Source of the DNA: Phanerochaete sordida
Taxonomy: Eukaryota > Basidiomycota > Agaricomycetes > Polyporales > Phanerochaetaceae
Length of the DNA stretch: 64,000 nucleotides
Direction: 5' to 3'
NCBI GenBank assembly: GCA_019973155.2
Contig: BPQB01000122.1
Span: forward strand, 1 to 64,000
The notes under the pieces are model-generated. The model had not been told where the DNA came from. It made no database searches and was given only the letters and a program-made list of their open reading frames with translations. The position numbers and the translations under genes were made by a program. Of this stretch, positions 47,762 through 58,509 are shown in pieces. Within the stretch, counting starts at the first letter, position 1, and each line of letters starts with the position of its first letter.

Positions 47762-48761
47762 ATGTCCATGCTCGACAAGTTTCGGAAGGGCGCTCAGAAG
47801 GCGGGCACGCAGGCCTCTGCCTTTCTGAGAGATGCATCGAGTAGGGCGGCAAATGAGTCGCACAATTTCGCCCAAGGGTTCACGTTGCCCGGAGAGGCAG
47901 AGAAGGCGGCGCGAATTCTGGCTAGTTTCCTCGGTGCGTCGCTCTATGGTCGCACAACTCCACGTTATTGACGTGTATCCGACAGCGGACCCAGATCACC
48001 CTGAATCTGCACTGAACGCTATCCCCAAAGCTGTCCTGCAGCGTGCGAGAGGTACGCTCATTATGCCGCACTGCTACACGTTCTGGCTAACCTGCACGCA
48101 AGGGCTCGCCATCTTCTCCGTGCTCAAGGCTGGCTTCATGTTCTCCGGCAAGGCTGGATCCGGCATAGTGATTGCCCGCCTGCCCGACGGCTCGTGGTCC
48201 GCCCCGTCCTGTATCGCCACAGGAGGAGTCGGCTGGGGCCTCCAGATCGGGGCCGACCTCACCGAGTTTGTCATCGTGCTGAACAGCGAGGATGCCGTTA
48301 AGGCGTTCTCGATGGGTGGCAATGTCACCATCGGCGGAAACATCAGTGCTGCTGCGGGCCCGGTGGGCACGGGAGGCAGCGTGCAGGCGTCCCTCGCCCA
48401 CCCTGCACCCATGTTCTCGTACTCGAAGTCGAAAGGTGCGCACACTCATCTGCCGATGGCGGACTTCCGCTGACCTTTGTTACCAGGACTGTTCGCCGGC
48501 CTGTCTCTTGAAGGTACTGCGCTCATCGAGCGAAAGGACGCAAACCGCGACTTCTACGGATCGCCGGTACCTGCGCGCGACATCCTTGGCGGTAAGGTAC
48601 CGCCTCCGGAGGTCGCATCGAAGCTGTACGAGGTTATCGAGGCCGCTGAGGGCGTCGACGAGACCGGATTGCCGGAGGAAGCGTACGTGCCCACCGCGAC
48701 CGGAGACCACATCGAGCTGGGACACAATGGCACGGTGTTCGACGCCGAGGGTCACCACTGA
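47762..48761 (+). CDS. SYLF (Ysc84/SH3YL1-type) domain protein
   Basis: SYLF-domain proteins bind phosphoinositides and F-actin and act at endocytic actin patches. Four exons (47762-47933, 47986-48051, 48103-48435, 48487-48761) give 281 residues. Landmarks are IPKAVLQRARGLAIFSVLKA, FMFSGKAGSGIVIARL, SAPSCIATGGVGWGLQIGAD and LFAGLSLEGTALIERKDANR. Unlike yeast Ysc84/Lsb3 there is no C-terminal SH3 domain; the protein ends soon after a short acidic tail. This form is common in basidiomycetes. No functional link to the flanking channels is apparent. Confidence 0.92.
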
Positions 48762-51700
48762 GCTTGGTCTTCTATGAGCCTCTTGGATTAGATGGCATTT
48801 CCTAATACCTTTACGACCGCTTACGACTACTGCATACTTGTACTTGTCCATGGTGTCTTGCTGCCGGAATGGATCTCGAAGCACTGTAATGATACTCACC
48901 GAGTTTTCCACCATACTCTTTGGACGCTGCCTGAGCCTCTGTGACTGGGCTCCAACCTTAGCAAGCGTGGCACTCGGCATCGGTTTCGCAGATATTCGGA
49001 CCCGACCGGTTTTGGACGGCTTCCTTTGTGGCTGACGCTGCACGAGCGCGGACGCTTTCACGAACACCGACATACTGCGATGTTGCATGTTTCCGCCCCG
49101 CTTGCGACATATGTTCTGTGCTTATTAAACAGTACATGGCACGGTACATAAGCCTGAGGTATCAATGTTTCACTCGCTTGCTCGACATTCGTCCTCTTCC
49201 TGTGACGTGGCGCCGCTACGTCCTCGTACTACTCCCGTCCTGAGCGACGACCTGGAAGGTTCGGGGGACAGGGAAACCGAAATAGAGACAGTAAGCAAGA
49301 AAAAGAGCCAACGTAAGACGGAAGCAGACTGACAGACACGGCGTAAGAAGATTCTGGGTGCGTCTTTTCTCTGCGGACCATCCTGCGTTGAGCTGAGCAT
49401 CCCAGGTCCGGTCACCGGTAGCCGGTGCAGGTAGCAGGTACCTGAAGGAGTTTGCTGCTCTCAGCAACTGCAGAGGCAGCCACGTCGTCGGTTCGGCTCT
49501 CGTTCAACCTAAAAACCTCGCGCCAGAACAAACATGAAGTACCTGCGGCCGACGGCCACGCGAGAACAGCGACTCCGGTGCCTTACTGTACGCTCCTCGA
49601 GTCGGCCCACGGTCCGGGTCACGGAAAGCAAGTCTATCTTCACGCGACGGATCTCGCTCGTCGTCGAGAGTGGTGCGGACAACGTGGTCGCTGCCGCTCG
49701 CGTCGCTGGCCCCGCATGTTGGTGCATGGCCGATCCGCTGCTCGGCTATCGGACAGGATCGCCCAGGGCCATCTCTGCCAGGCCCGCTCCTACGAATGTC
49801 AAACGCCACCACGCCGCCCGCTTCGCCTGTGGCCACGCGCGAGCTCCGCGGGGCAGGCGCGCTCAGCCGCCTTTGCAAGCCGCCGCTTTGTCAGCCGGTC
49901 CCCGGCTCGCTGCGGGCGCGCACCCGGCAGGCTCTGCTGCGCTGCGCGACTGCGTCGGGCTCGGGACCTGCGCCCGCGGGGCGACCGTCGGAGTGTGCAG
50001 CGGCACGCTCCATTCTGGAAAGCTCCGGCCTCTGTGCGTCACGCGCCCTGCCCTTGCCCAGGCTCCCGCCCCCTCTTGCGCGCGGGCCAGGGCAAGTCTC
50101 GGTGCCCATGCGGTGACAAAAGTCGGCGGCTCGTCTGCCCGCGCACGGAAGAGAGGCGGGCGGCGCCTGTCCCCGCACGGGCGGGCGAGAGCACGCATTC
50201 GAGGCACGCTGTCGCCCCTTGTGGGGTTCGCGCGGGGCCCCAGCCTGGAGCTCGAGTCATCCGTGAGGAGTGCAGCACCCCGCCCGCTCGCTCGTCCCGA
50301 CGGCACGCTAATGGCGCTGACGGCTCGACAATTTCCTCGGGCCTGGCAGTCAAATTGCATGACCGTGCCGCGAGGCTGGATCCGGTCTGTCCTTGCGTCG
50401 CACAGCGCGGCTCGTGCGTAGCTCCGATCTCGCGGAATCTTGGCAAGAGAGAACTGTTCACCCCGCCTCCTATACGCGTCAATATTGGAACAGGGGCCCG
50501 CGGCGTCATCAGGTGAGGGCCCCAGCTGCGAAAACTCTGCCATATCGTTCAAGAAGCCTGTTACAGGACAATCGCGGAAGGAGATCTCAGAAGCACCTGC
50601 CCCGCACTCCTCGGTGTCGCCTTTTCGTTGGGGAAGACGTCGCACACTCCGCCGGCGTTCTCGGAGTTGGGGATCCACCCGGCCAGTCATGGCTAGATGA
50701 GCGGCGGCGAGCTTGTCGTGACCCGTCCACGCGTCCACTTTCATCTGGACTGGGCCCTCAGCTCGGACCTGTCGAGGACGGTCTTCCGCCGCGGAGCCGA
50801 TACACGCTTTTCACTGTGCCGTGCCTACTCGAGAATGTCTCGCTCGACGGTGAAGTGTGCAGGCCTGAGGTCGACGGTATGGCCCTTCCTGTCTCACGTA
50901 TCTGCGTGCATTTGGCTGACTCCACGGGCCTGCTCAGGTGGGCTCACCGCCACCGAGGCAAGACCGCTCGGAAATGGCAGGCGACATGCCGAATCGCGAC
51001 GTGGGCCGTTTCACGACGCGGCCAGGGGCTCGCGCGGCCTGCGAGTTGGCGCGCCCCGTCCATCTGACCCCCGCCGTTCCTGTGCCGCGTGGCGCCGAGA
51101 TTCCGATCTGCGCAGGCGGGGAGCCCGTGCTTCGCGCCGCATTAGGCAGGTCCTGTCGTTCGCCACCTCCGAGCCCCTAGCCGACGCCGGTCTCACTCCG
51201 TCCAAGGCCCAGCACTGACCATGTGCCCCGGCACACGCGCGTGCGCTCGCTCTCAGGGAGCACGTCTCGCAGCCGGGTGCGAGCTCGCGCGCAGGATGCT
51301 GCGAGTCACGGCGACACCGTCGCGTCATCGTCCCCGCCACATCCTGCGCACCGCCGCGTTTCAGAGGCCCCTTCCCGCGCTGCCCACACGCCGTAGGTCA
51401 GGGACGCTGCGCCCGATCTGCAATGCAGCGACTGAATGGCCCGCCGTCAAATTCTGCCCGCTGCCTCGCGTTATGTGCGTCGAATGACCTCCCGGTTTGC
51501 TTCCCTCGCAGCCTCGATCGCTCTCACGACCTCAGCGTCCCAAGCGCCGTCACATCCTCGGCCTGGTGACCTCTTCCACAGCTGTGTCCGTGACCGTGCA
51601 GCTCGCTGCGCGCACACGAACGCGATGAACCGCAGTTTCCTCTCGTCGGGCAGCATACCTGCGAGGCCATCGTGCACCATGATTAACTCTTATGGCCGCT

Positions 51701-51840
51701 ATATTTTGACCTCAAGAGCTCATTCGCTCACCGCCATGGACCACAGTGAGCTCATGGCTGTCTGTTACTCGAATTGGTACTCACCGTGACCACTTCACAG
51801 GGGTGCGACGGCCTGGTGCGCATTCCGCCTCACCGCCGAT
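48762..51840. other. GC-rich gene-poor region
   Basis: About 3 kb without a supported gene. Between about 49,450 and 50,750 several overlapping frames on both strands stay open for 290-350 codons. Their products are Arg/Ala/Pro-rich and share no motif, as expected from high GC content. No repeats or transposon proteins were recognised. Confidence 0.5.
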
Positions 51841-51851
51841 TTTTAATTCGT

Positions 51852-51931
51852 GACCTTCCCCGCACGATCGGTCGCGCCCATGGCACAGTGGGGAAGAGGC
51901 CACGGAGCGGCTCCGCACATGCTGTGCCTCC
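51852..51931 (+). promoter_or_regulatory. Upstream motif pair shared with aquaglyceroporin D
   Basis: GACCTTCCCCGCACGA at 51852-51867 and TGCTGTGCCTCC at 51920-51931 occur in the same order upstream of gene D (54610-54625 and 54660-54671). CCCCGC is the reverse complement of GCGGGG, which fits the CreA/Mig1 consensus SYGGRG. Function is inferred only. Confidence 0.45.
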
Positions 51932-52092
51932 GGTGGCACTTCCCGTTTAGCTCTGTTAACGGCCAACTATGGTTAGCAACTAGGATTGAATGGAGGATCG
52001 AGCGAGCCAAGTCGTCCCGCCGCCCGCCTCGATTGCTGCTGGATCCTCACAGGCACACACCGGCGACCCATGATCTCGAGGGGCACGGACAG

Positions 52093-52100
52093 TATAAAAA
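52093..52100 (+). promoter_or_regulatory. TATA box of aquaglyceroporin C
   Basis: TATAAAAA, 65-72 bp upstream of the ATG at 52165. Confidence 0.65.
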
Positions 52101-52164
52101 CATGCAGATCACCAGGCGGGCCCTCCAGGGGTGCTCGCTCTCCTTCTTTCCTGCCCGCGACACG

Positions 52165-53570
52165 ATGTCCCAGCGCGACTCCTACGGCAAGGAAGACATC
52201 CGCCACATCGAGGAGGTCCCGCACTCCGAGAAGGACACCCTCTCCTCCCCCGATGAGCAGTTCGTCTACCCGACCGGCCGCACCGAGGCCACCACCCGCA
52301 TGGGGAGGTTCAGGTACGCGCCGTCCGCCTGCACACCCTACCTCTGCTCACGTCCCTCCGCAGGCAATATTTCTCTGAGCCTCCCATCCCCGCCGGCCAG
52401 TTCATCACTCGTTACCCGAACAGATGGTCTAGGTACAGGTACGCCTGCGTCTGCACTCTCGTCCACCGCCGCCGTCGCTGACCCGCGCCCAGGGAGATCA
52501 TCCGCGAGCCGGCCGCCGAGTTCGTGGGCACCTTCGTGCTCATGATCTTCGGGTTGGGCAACAACGCTCAGGTCACCCTCAGCGGGAACACCGGTGTCGC
52601 GTCGAGCCCCAAGGGCGAGTACATCTCGACGACCCTCGGCTGGGCGGCTGGTCAGTATCTGCCCTCCATACGACAGCATCCCTATGCTGACTTCGAGCGT
52701 AGCGGTCGCGTGCGGTGTCTGGGTCTCCGGTGGTATCTCCGGCGGACACATCAACCCGGCCGTCACCATCGCCTTCGCGACCATGCGCGACTTCCCGTGG
52801 TGGAAGGTGCCCGGCTTCGTCTTTGCCCAGTTCCTCGGTGCTTTCGTCGCGGCGGCCATCATCTACGGAAACTACCTCGGTGCCATCGACATCGTCGAGG
52901 GCGGTAGCGCTCGGACTATCGCGCAGACCGCTGGCGTATTCGCTACATACCCGGTAAGCATCTCTTCGCCGGCTGCGTGCCTGCCTGTTGTTGACGCGCG
53001 CTGCAGCTGGACTACATGACGAACATCCGGTGCTTCTTCGACGAGTTCCTCGGCACGGCGATGCTGCTCATCGTCGTCTGTGCCGTGACGGACAACAACA
53101 ACGGCCCGCCGCCGCCCGGCCTCGTCCCGCTCTGCCTGTTCTTCGCGCTGGTCGCCATCGGCTCCGCACTCGGCATGCAGACAGGTACGTCGTCGAGCAC
53201 CTGTGCTCGGGCGCACGCTGACACGCCCCCGCAGGCTACGCCATCAACCCCGCGCGCGACTTCGGCCCGCGGACGTTCACGGCGATGGCAGGCTACGGCC
53301 GCGCGGTGTACAACTTCCGGGACCAGTACTGGATCTGGTGCCCCATCATCGGCCCGATCTGTGGTGCCATCGGTGAGTCTGCCGCTCGCTTCGTGGCGCG
53401 GCGTGCCTGACGCTCTGCGCGCAGTCGGCGTCTTCTTCTACGACATCTTCCTCTACCTCGGCAGCGAGTCCGTCCTGAACCGCCCCGACAAGCGCGCCCG
53501 GCGCGTGCACGCCCATGCCATGGCCGCCGAGCGCACGAAGCCCGGCATCACCGGCCCCGAGCTCGTCTAG
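52165..53570 (+). CDS. Aquaglyceroporin C (MIP family)
   Basis: A glycerol/water channel. Seven exons (52165-52313, 52364-52438, 52493-52650, 52703-52953, 53007-53184, 53235-53372, 53425-53570) give 364 residues. The N-terminus is hydrophilic ([20 protein letters not shown]), followed by [20 protein letters not shown]. Pore motifs are [17 protein letters not shown] and [13 protein letters not shown]. The C-terminus is [20 protein letters not shown], ending GPELV. It is a recent tandem duplicate of gene D: exons 2-5 have identical lengths (75, 158, 251, 178), the last exon is 146 nt in both, and the protein is very similar throughout. It differs from D by lacking one intron in the 138-nt exon. 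Confidence 0.94.
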
Positions 53571-54609
53571 CGGCGCACACACTCTCTGCATCGGGACATA
53601 CGAGCGATGTACCCATTTCTGCTTTCTCTTCTCCTCTCTGTTCCTTCTCGCCGTTCTTTTTTGTGTTGTACAGTAGCCCAAGTGTAACAAATGGATCTCC
53701 TTCGTTTATCCGAGCGATCCCCACGCGAGAGATAGACTTTTTGCCTCGGCGCCTGCTGGCCGTTTAGTTCAATCTTCGCCATCAATCGCGGGTTGGTGCT
53801 CCACGACCACGTACCCAGCACTTGGCGGGGCAAACCACCCAGCTCACCTTTTAGCCTTGCTGTTTCTCCGGGCCCGGCGTATCCTCGTCGGCCTCGAGTC
53901 GCTGCCAAATCCGACCCCGCGTCGCCAGCTTGGAGCTAGCGCCGGCAACCGCGCGCCACGCCTGTGAGGTCTCTGCGTCGTCTGCCCTGCTCTGAGCATC
54001 GACTGACCAGCCATCCCGCAGCGCAGCTCCGCCACGCGCAGCCTCACCGCCCCAGCCATCCACAACACCTGCCTTTTGCGACGCCCGGGCAACCCAGCGA
54101 TCGCCCCGGCCGCTGTGTCACCTGCGAGGCGCCCATACCTGCCCGCACGACGACGCGTTACAGGTCGCCCCCGCGCTTTCCCTGGATTTGCGCGCCGCAG
54201 CGGCGTACAGGTGCGCCCACATCCTGCGTTCCGACGTTTGCGATCGCCTGTCCGGGTCATGCTCCCGCCAACAGGCTGCCCGTCGTCATCGCCCGCACCC
54301 AGCTGACCTCTGCGACAGGCCCCTCCGCGCTGCGCGACGCGATGTGTCCTTGCGCCGCGGCGAGTCGTGGAAATGTACAGGCCATGGGCAGTTCCGACCA
54401 TGCCCACAGCTCGCTGGGCTGAGGAGCACCTGACGCTTGTGGCAGCTGGAGCGACACAGCTAGCGCAAATCTGCTGCGTATCATGAAGATGCATCTCGCG
54501 ACGCTGCTGTAAACGCTGCCCTTGCGGACACGTCTGCGTTCTCTGGCATTTCACACCGCGATGGGCTCGCAGGGCCTACTGAGACAGGCACGTTTCACGC
54601 GTTATTCTC
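53571..54609. other. Intergenic between aquaglyceroporins C and D
   Basis: 3' region of C and promoter of D. GC-rich, with overlapping short open frames on both strands but no supported gene. Confidence 0.5.
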
Positions 54610-54671
54610 GACCTTCCCCGCACGACGGGGCCAAACAGGCCTGGGGCCCCGCATTCCAGTGCTGTGCCTCC
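54610..54671 (+). promoter_or_regulatory. Upstream motif pair shared with aquaglyceroporin C
   Basis: The 16-mer GACCTTCCCCGCACGA (54610-54625) and TGCTGTGCCTCC (54660-54671) are the only obvious blocks conserved with the C promoter. They lie 233 bp and 187 bp before the ATG. Confidence 0.45.
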
Positions 54672-54781
54672 CCGCCTGCTCGCCACCTCCCAGATGCGGG
54701 AGGTCCCCGCGCATTCGAAATTGCACCGTGCCCACGCTGCCCTCGATCGCGCGAATGCCCTCGCGGATCCCGGGGCTGGTG

Positions 54782-54789
54782 TATTTAAG
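54782..54789 (+). promoter_or_regulatory. TATA box of aquaglyceroporin D
   Basis: TATTTAAG, 69-76 bp upstream of the ATG at 54858. Confidence 0.6.
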
Positions 54790-54857
54790 CACGCGGGAGG
54801 CACGAGAGCGCAGCTCTGCAGGGCACCCGCGCCACCCCCCGCACGCGCACACGCACC

Positions 54858-56347
54858 ATGTCCCAGCGCGACTCGTACCCCACGAAGGCGTCCGCGAGCG
54901 ACGAGTACAGCAAGGAGGATGTGAAGCACATCGAGGAGGTGCCGCACGCGCACAAGGACGAGCATGTCGGCGTGGCCGAGGCGAGCTACATGTACCCGAC
55001 GCGCAACGAGGCCAGTGGCTGGTGGGGCCGCACGATGTGAGCGTTGTATCCCCCGTACTGCCCGTCGTGGCGCTGATGGCCCGCTAGGCAATACTTCCAG
55101 GAGCCGCCTATCCCTGCGGGCCAGTTCATCACTCGGTACCCCAACCGGTGGTCTCGTTTCCGGTACGCATCCACCGTACAGACCTACTCTCTATCTCCTG
55201 ATCATACCACCAGGGAGATCATTCGGGAGCCCGCTGCTGAGTTCCTCGGCACCATGGTGCTCATCACGCTCGGTCTGGGTAACAACGCGCAGGTAACCCT
55301 CTCCGCCAACCCAGCCATCGCCCCGACGCCCAAGGGTGCATACATCTCGACGACGATGGGCTGGGCCGCTTGTACGTCCCGCACCCCCATCCACCCCTTC
55401 TTCACTCACGAGCGCCCGCAGCGACCGCCGTCGGCGTGTGGGTCTCGGGAGGCATCTCGGGCGGGCACATCAACCCGGCGGTGACGGTTGCGTTCGCGAC
55501 GCTGCGCGACTTCCCGTGGCGCAAGGTGCCCGTGTTCCTGCTCGCGCAGTTCCTCGGCGCGTTCTGCGGCGCGGCCTTCGTCTACGGCAACTACCTCGGC
55601 GCGATCGACATCCAGGAGGGCGGCAGCGCGCGCACCGTGCCCGGAACCGCGAGCCTCTTCGCGACGTACCCCGTACGTGGATCCTCTGGTGAAGGTGCCG
55701 CGGGGCGCTGACGCGGATGTGTGGGCAGCTGGACTATATGACGAACATTCGCTGTTTCTTCGACGAGTTCCTCGGCACGGCGATGCTGCTCATCGTGGTC
55801 TGCGCTGTCACGGATAACAACAACGGGCCCCCGCCGCCGGGTCTGGTGCCTTTGGTCCTGTTCTGCCTGCTCATCGCCATCGGCTCTGGCCTCGGCATGG
55901 AAACTGGTACGTTGCTGACGCTCTTGTCGACTACTGTTGCTGAAACTCTGATGCAGGCTACGCTATCAACCCTGCGCGTGACTTTGGTCCGCGAACGTTC
56001 ACGGCTATGGCAGGATATGGGCGAGCAGGTGTGTTCTGCAATATGGTGAAGAACGGACACTCGCTAACTCGGTCTGTGACAAGTGTACAACTTCAGGAAC
56101 CAATACTGGATATGGTGCCCGATCCTGGGCCCCATCTGCGGTGCCATCGGTGGGTGGTGCTTCATGAATCATGCGTCCTGCCGCTCACGCTTGTCCGGCA
56201 GTCGGCGTCTTCGCGTACGACCTGCTCGTCTACATAGGCAGCGAGTCCGTCCTAAACAGGCCGGACAAGCGTGCGCGCCGTGTGCACGCCCATGCGATCG
56301 CGGCGGAGCGGACGAAGCCGGGCATCTCTGGCCCGGAGCTCGTCTGA
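54858..56347 (+). CDS. Aquaglyceroporin D (MIP family)
   Basis: A glycerol/water channel. Eight exons (54858-55036, 55088-55162, 55214-55371, 55422-55672, 55729-55906, 55957-56028, 56084-56149, 56202-56347) give 374 residues. The N-terminus [20 protein letters not shown] contains the [11 protein letters not shown] block shared with C. Pore motifs are [17 protein letters not shown] and [13 protein letters not shown]. The C-terminus is [20 protein letters not shown], ending GPELV. The intron at 56029-56083 lies between GYGRA and VYNFR. It occupies the same position and phase as an intron in gene A and is absent from B and C, so it is ancestral. Its upstream motif pair is shared with C, suggesting common regulation. 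Confidence 0.94.
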
Positions 56348-56903
56348 GATGGACAATTTGCAGAAGCTTTGGCGAACACTCTCACTGGATTCGAAGGCGT
56401 ACGGTGTCTTGTGATTGTGTTTTAGCATCTCTTTACGAGAGTATGATGTACCATATGACTACGACGTACATGGTCTCTTGCCATGCAGTGCTTGCTGCAT
56501 ACGCCGGCTCGCGATTACTACAATTCCCATTTGTGGAAGAAGGTGTGCACTTATGTAAGCTCGCTGCGCCTCTGCGCTGGCCCCCTCACTAGCACTCGTC
56601 GTTCTCAAGCTCTCTCGCAGGTTTACACCTCCTACAGTCCCGCCAACCCTAGACTACTACAAACAGATCACCATGCGCTCGTACTCCCCACGCCTGCGTC
56701 TTGCAAAGCGTTGCCACTTGGTCTAGGAATATGGTGCGCCGCAAAGCTGATCCGTCGTGAGGGCCGGGTCCTGAAGCTGATACTTTCTCTTCGTCTACAA
56801 TTCTGCAGGTCTTCGTCCTAGGTCGTCTCGGGCCCCGCGTGTGCTTGCACGCGTAGCACAGCCCAAAGATAACTGGTCACGTTCAACAGTACGAAGATAT
56901 TTG
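56348..56903. other. Convergent intergenic region
   Basis: 3' regions of aquaglyceroporin D and the minus-strand F-box gene. No gene seen. Confidence 0.5.
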
Positions 56904-58202
56904 TCACCACGCGCGGTAGTGGACAGAGACAAACGTCCGTAAGGTATCCTTAATCTCCAACAACTTCGTGTACTTGATCGAGAGCCTCTCCCTCGCGACT
57001 GTTTCGACGACCTTCCGACAATCCGCGAGAGTAGGCCCATCCCAATTGCCCGTGTGTGATCCAATCTGAATGGAGAGCTTCTCCAACTGCGTGAACCGTC
57101 TCGAGAGTACACTCTCGAGACGACACCAATCTAGTGTTTTAAGAGCCGTGTCGAATGTCCCATCGAGTTCGTCGTCGTCCTTTGAGTGGTAAGCGACCAG
57201 GAAGACGATGCTGAGCGAGGTGATCTTCGTCGCTTCCGTCGCCCCCAGGTCGCATAGCATCTCCTCCCACCCCTCGCCCAGCGCGTCTTCCAACTCGCAA
57301 TGCATCTGCGCATACGAGAAAAGCCTTACGCCGACCGTCAGAGCGCGGAGCGACCGACACGCCTCGGGCGCCAGCGTGGGTGCGCCGCAGCCCACGACGT
57401 ACGCGAGCTCGCGCAGCGCTGGCCACGCAGCGCTCAGGTCCTGCACATGCCGCGCGGCCGGGTGGCAGAGCGTGACGGCGCGCACGGGCGCAGCGCCGAG
57501 GTGCGCGGCGAACGGCGCAGAGTGGTCCGCGTCGAGCCGCCACGCAGCGTAGCCGTCCTCCCGGATGTCGACGACGAGCGAGTGCACACGCGCGGCGGTG
57601 CCGCATGCGGGCGCCGCGGTGCACTGGCGCAGGACCTCGAACGACCCGACGACGAGTCGGTCGATACGCGCGAAGAGATTCAGGACCGCGAGCCAGGGGG
57701 CGTGCTCCTGCGCACGCCAGAGCGAGCCGCTGAGCCGCAGCTCCGCGACGGGCCGCATCGGCGCGGACGTGACGTCGAGCGCAGACGTGCACTCGAAGTC
57801 CTTGATCTCGAGAGCGTCCAGGTTGTGCACAAGGTCCACGATGGCGCGGACGGTCTGCAGGCTGGGAGTGGCGTCGCGCTCAGCGCACCGCGTGCTGAGG
57901 CGCAGCTCGCGAATCGCCTGGCGCAGGCGCAGAGACGACGCAAGATGCGCTCGCAGTTCTTCGAGGGTGCTTGTCCGGTGGCAGGGGCATGGGTAGAGCC
58001 ATGCACCGGTGTCGCGCATGGGGAAGGCATCGGGCCATGTCCTGGAGCAAGGGGGCCATGATAGACGGTGGAGCAGTGTGGGGGAGGTATACGCGCACCA
58101 GAGGTGGCATACAAGGGAGCATATCCGGAGGGCCTTTTGGTCAGCGCACAGATAGTCCAGAGCTTCATAGAGCAGCTCGTTTGGAAGGCGATGCGCTGGC
58201 AT
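56904..58202 (-). CDS. F-box protein
   Basis: A predicted SCF ubiquitin-ligase substrate receptor of 432 residues in one open frame. The F-box is at the extreme N-terminus (MPAHRLPNELLYEALDYLCA...RICSLVCHLWCAYTSPTLLH). The rest is divergent leucine-rich sequence with a conserved-looking SLSIVFLVAYHSKDDD stretch. It is not closely related to the double-F-box pair. It is transcribed in the same direction as the MLKL-like/ricin-B gene just upstream. Confidence 0.8.
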   Translation of the reverse strand: MPAHRLPNELLYEALDYLCADQKALRICSLVCHLWCAYTSPTLLHRLSWPPCSRTWPDAFPMRDTGAWLYPCPCHRTSTLEELRAHLASSLRLRQAIRELRLSTRCAERDATPSLQTVRAIVDLVHNLDALEIKDFECTSALDVTSAPMRPVAELRLSGSLWRAQEHAPWLAVLNLFARIDRLVVGSFEVLRQCTAAPACGTAARVHSLVVDIREDGYAAWRLDADHSAPFAAHLGAAPVRAVTLCHPAARHVQDLSAAWPALRELAYVVGCGAPTLAPEACRSLRALTVGVRLFSYAQMHCELEDALGEGWEEMLCDLGATEATKITSLSIVFLVAYHSKDDDELDGTFDTALKTLDWCRLESVLSRRFTQLEKLSIQIGSHTGNWDGPTLADCRKVVETVARERLSIKYTKLLEIKDTLRTFVSVHYRAW

Positions 58203-58509
58203 CGTGCAACGATACCGTGGGTCCGTAAAATATTTCCTGATGAATGGGCGCCGTACGAATCTTGCGACGACGGGTAGTATGAGGATAGCTCTAATGTGAT
58301 TACACGCAAAGACTCACCTTCAGGACCAGATTGAGAAAGACCAGTATGCGCTGGTGGTGGAGTTCAAGCAACCTACGCAGGGACTTCGAAGCAGATATGG
58401 GAGCTACCGAGCATCTGTGCATAGATGCCATCATGTAGCCTGGTCCATGCGCTAAGATGTCTGGCTACTAGATGTACAGTTTCGACCAGAGAACGTGCTC
58501 GTCATAATT
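58203..58509. other. Intergenic, F-box promoter
   Basis: 307 bp between two same-strand genes. No clear element recognised. Confidence 0.4.

Noticed and set aside
49452..50744. Overlapping frames of 293-354 codons on both strands
   Set aside because: Same GC artefact. No domain, no splice pattern and no similarity between the frames and any known family.
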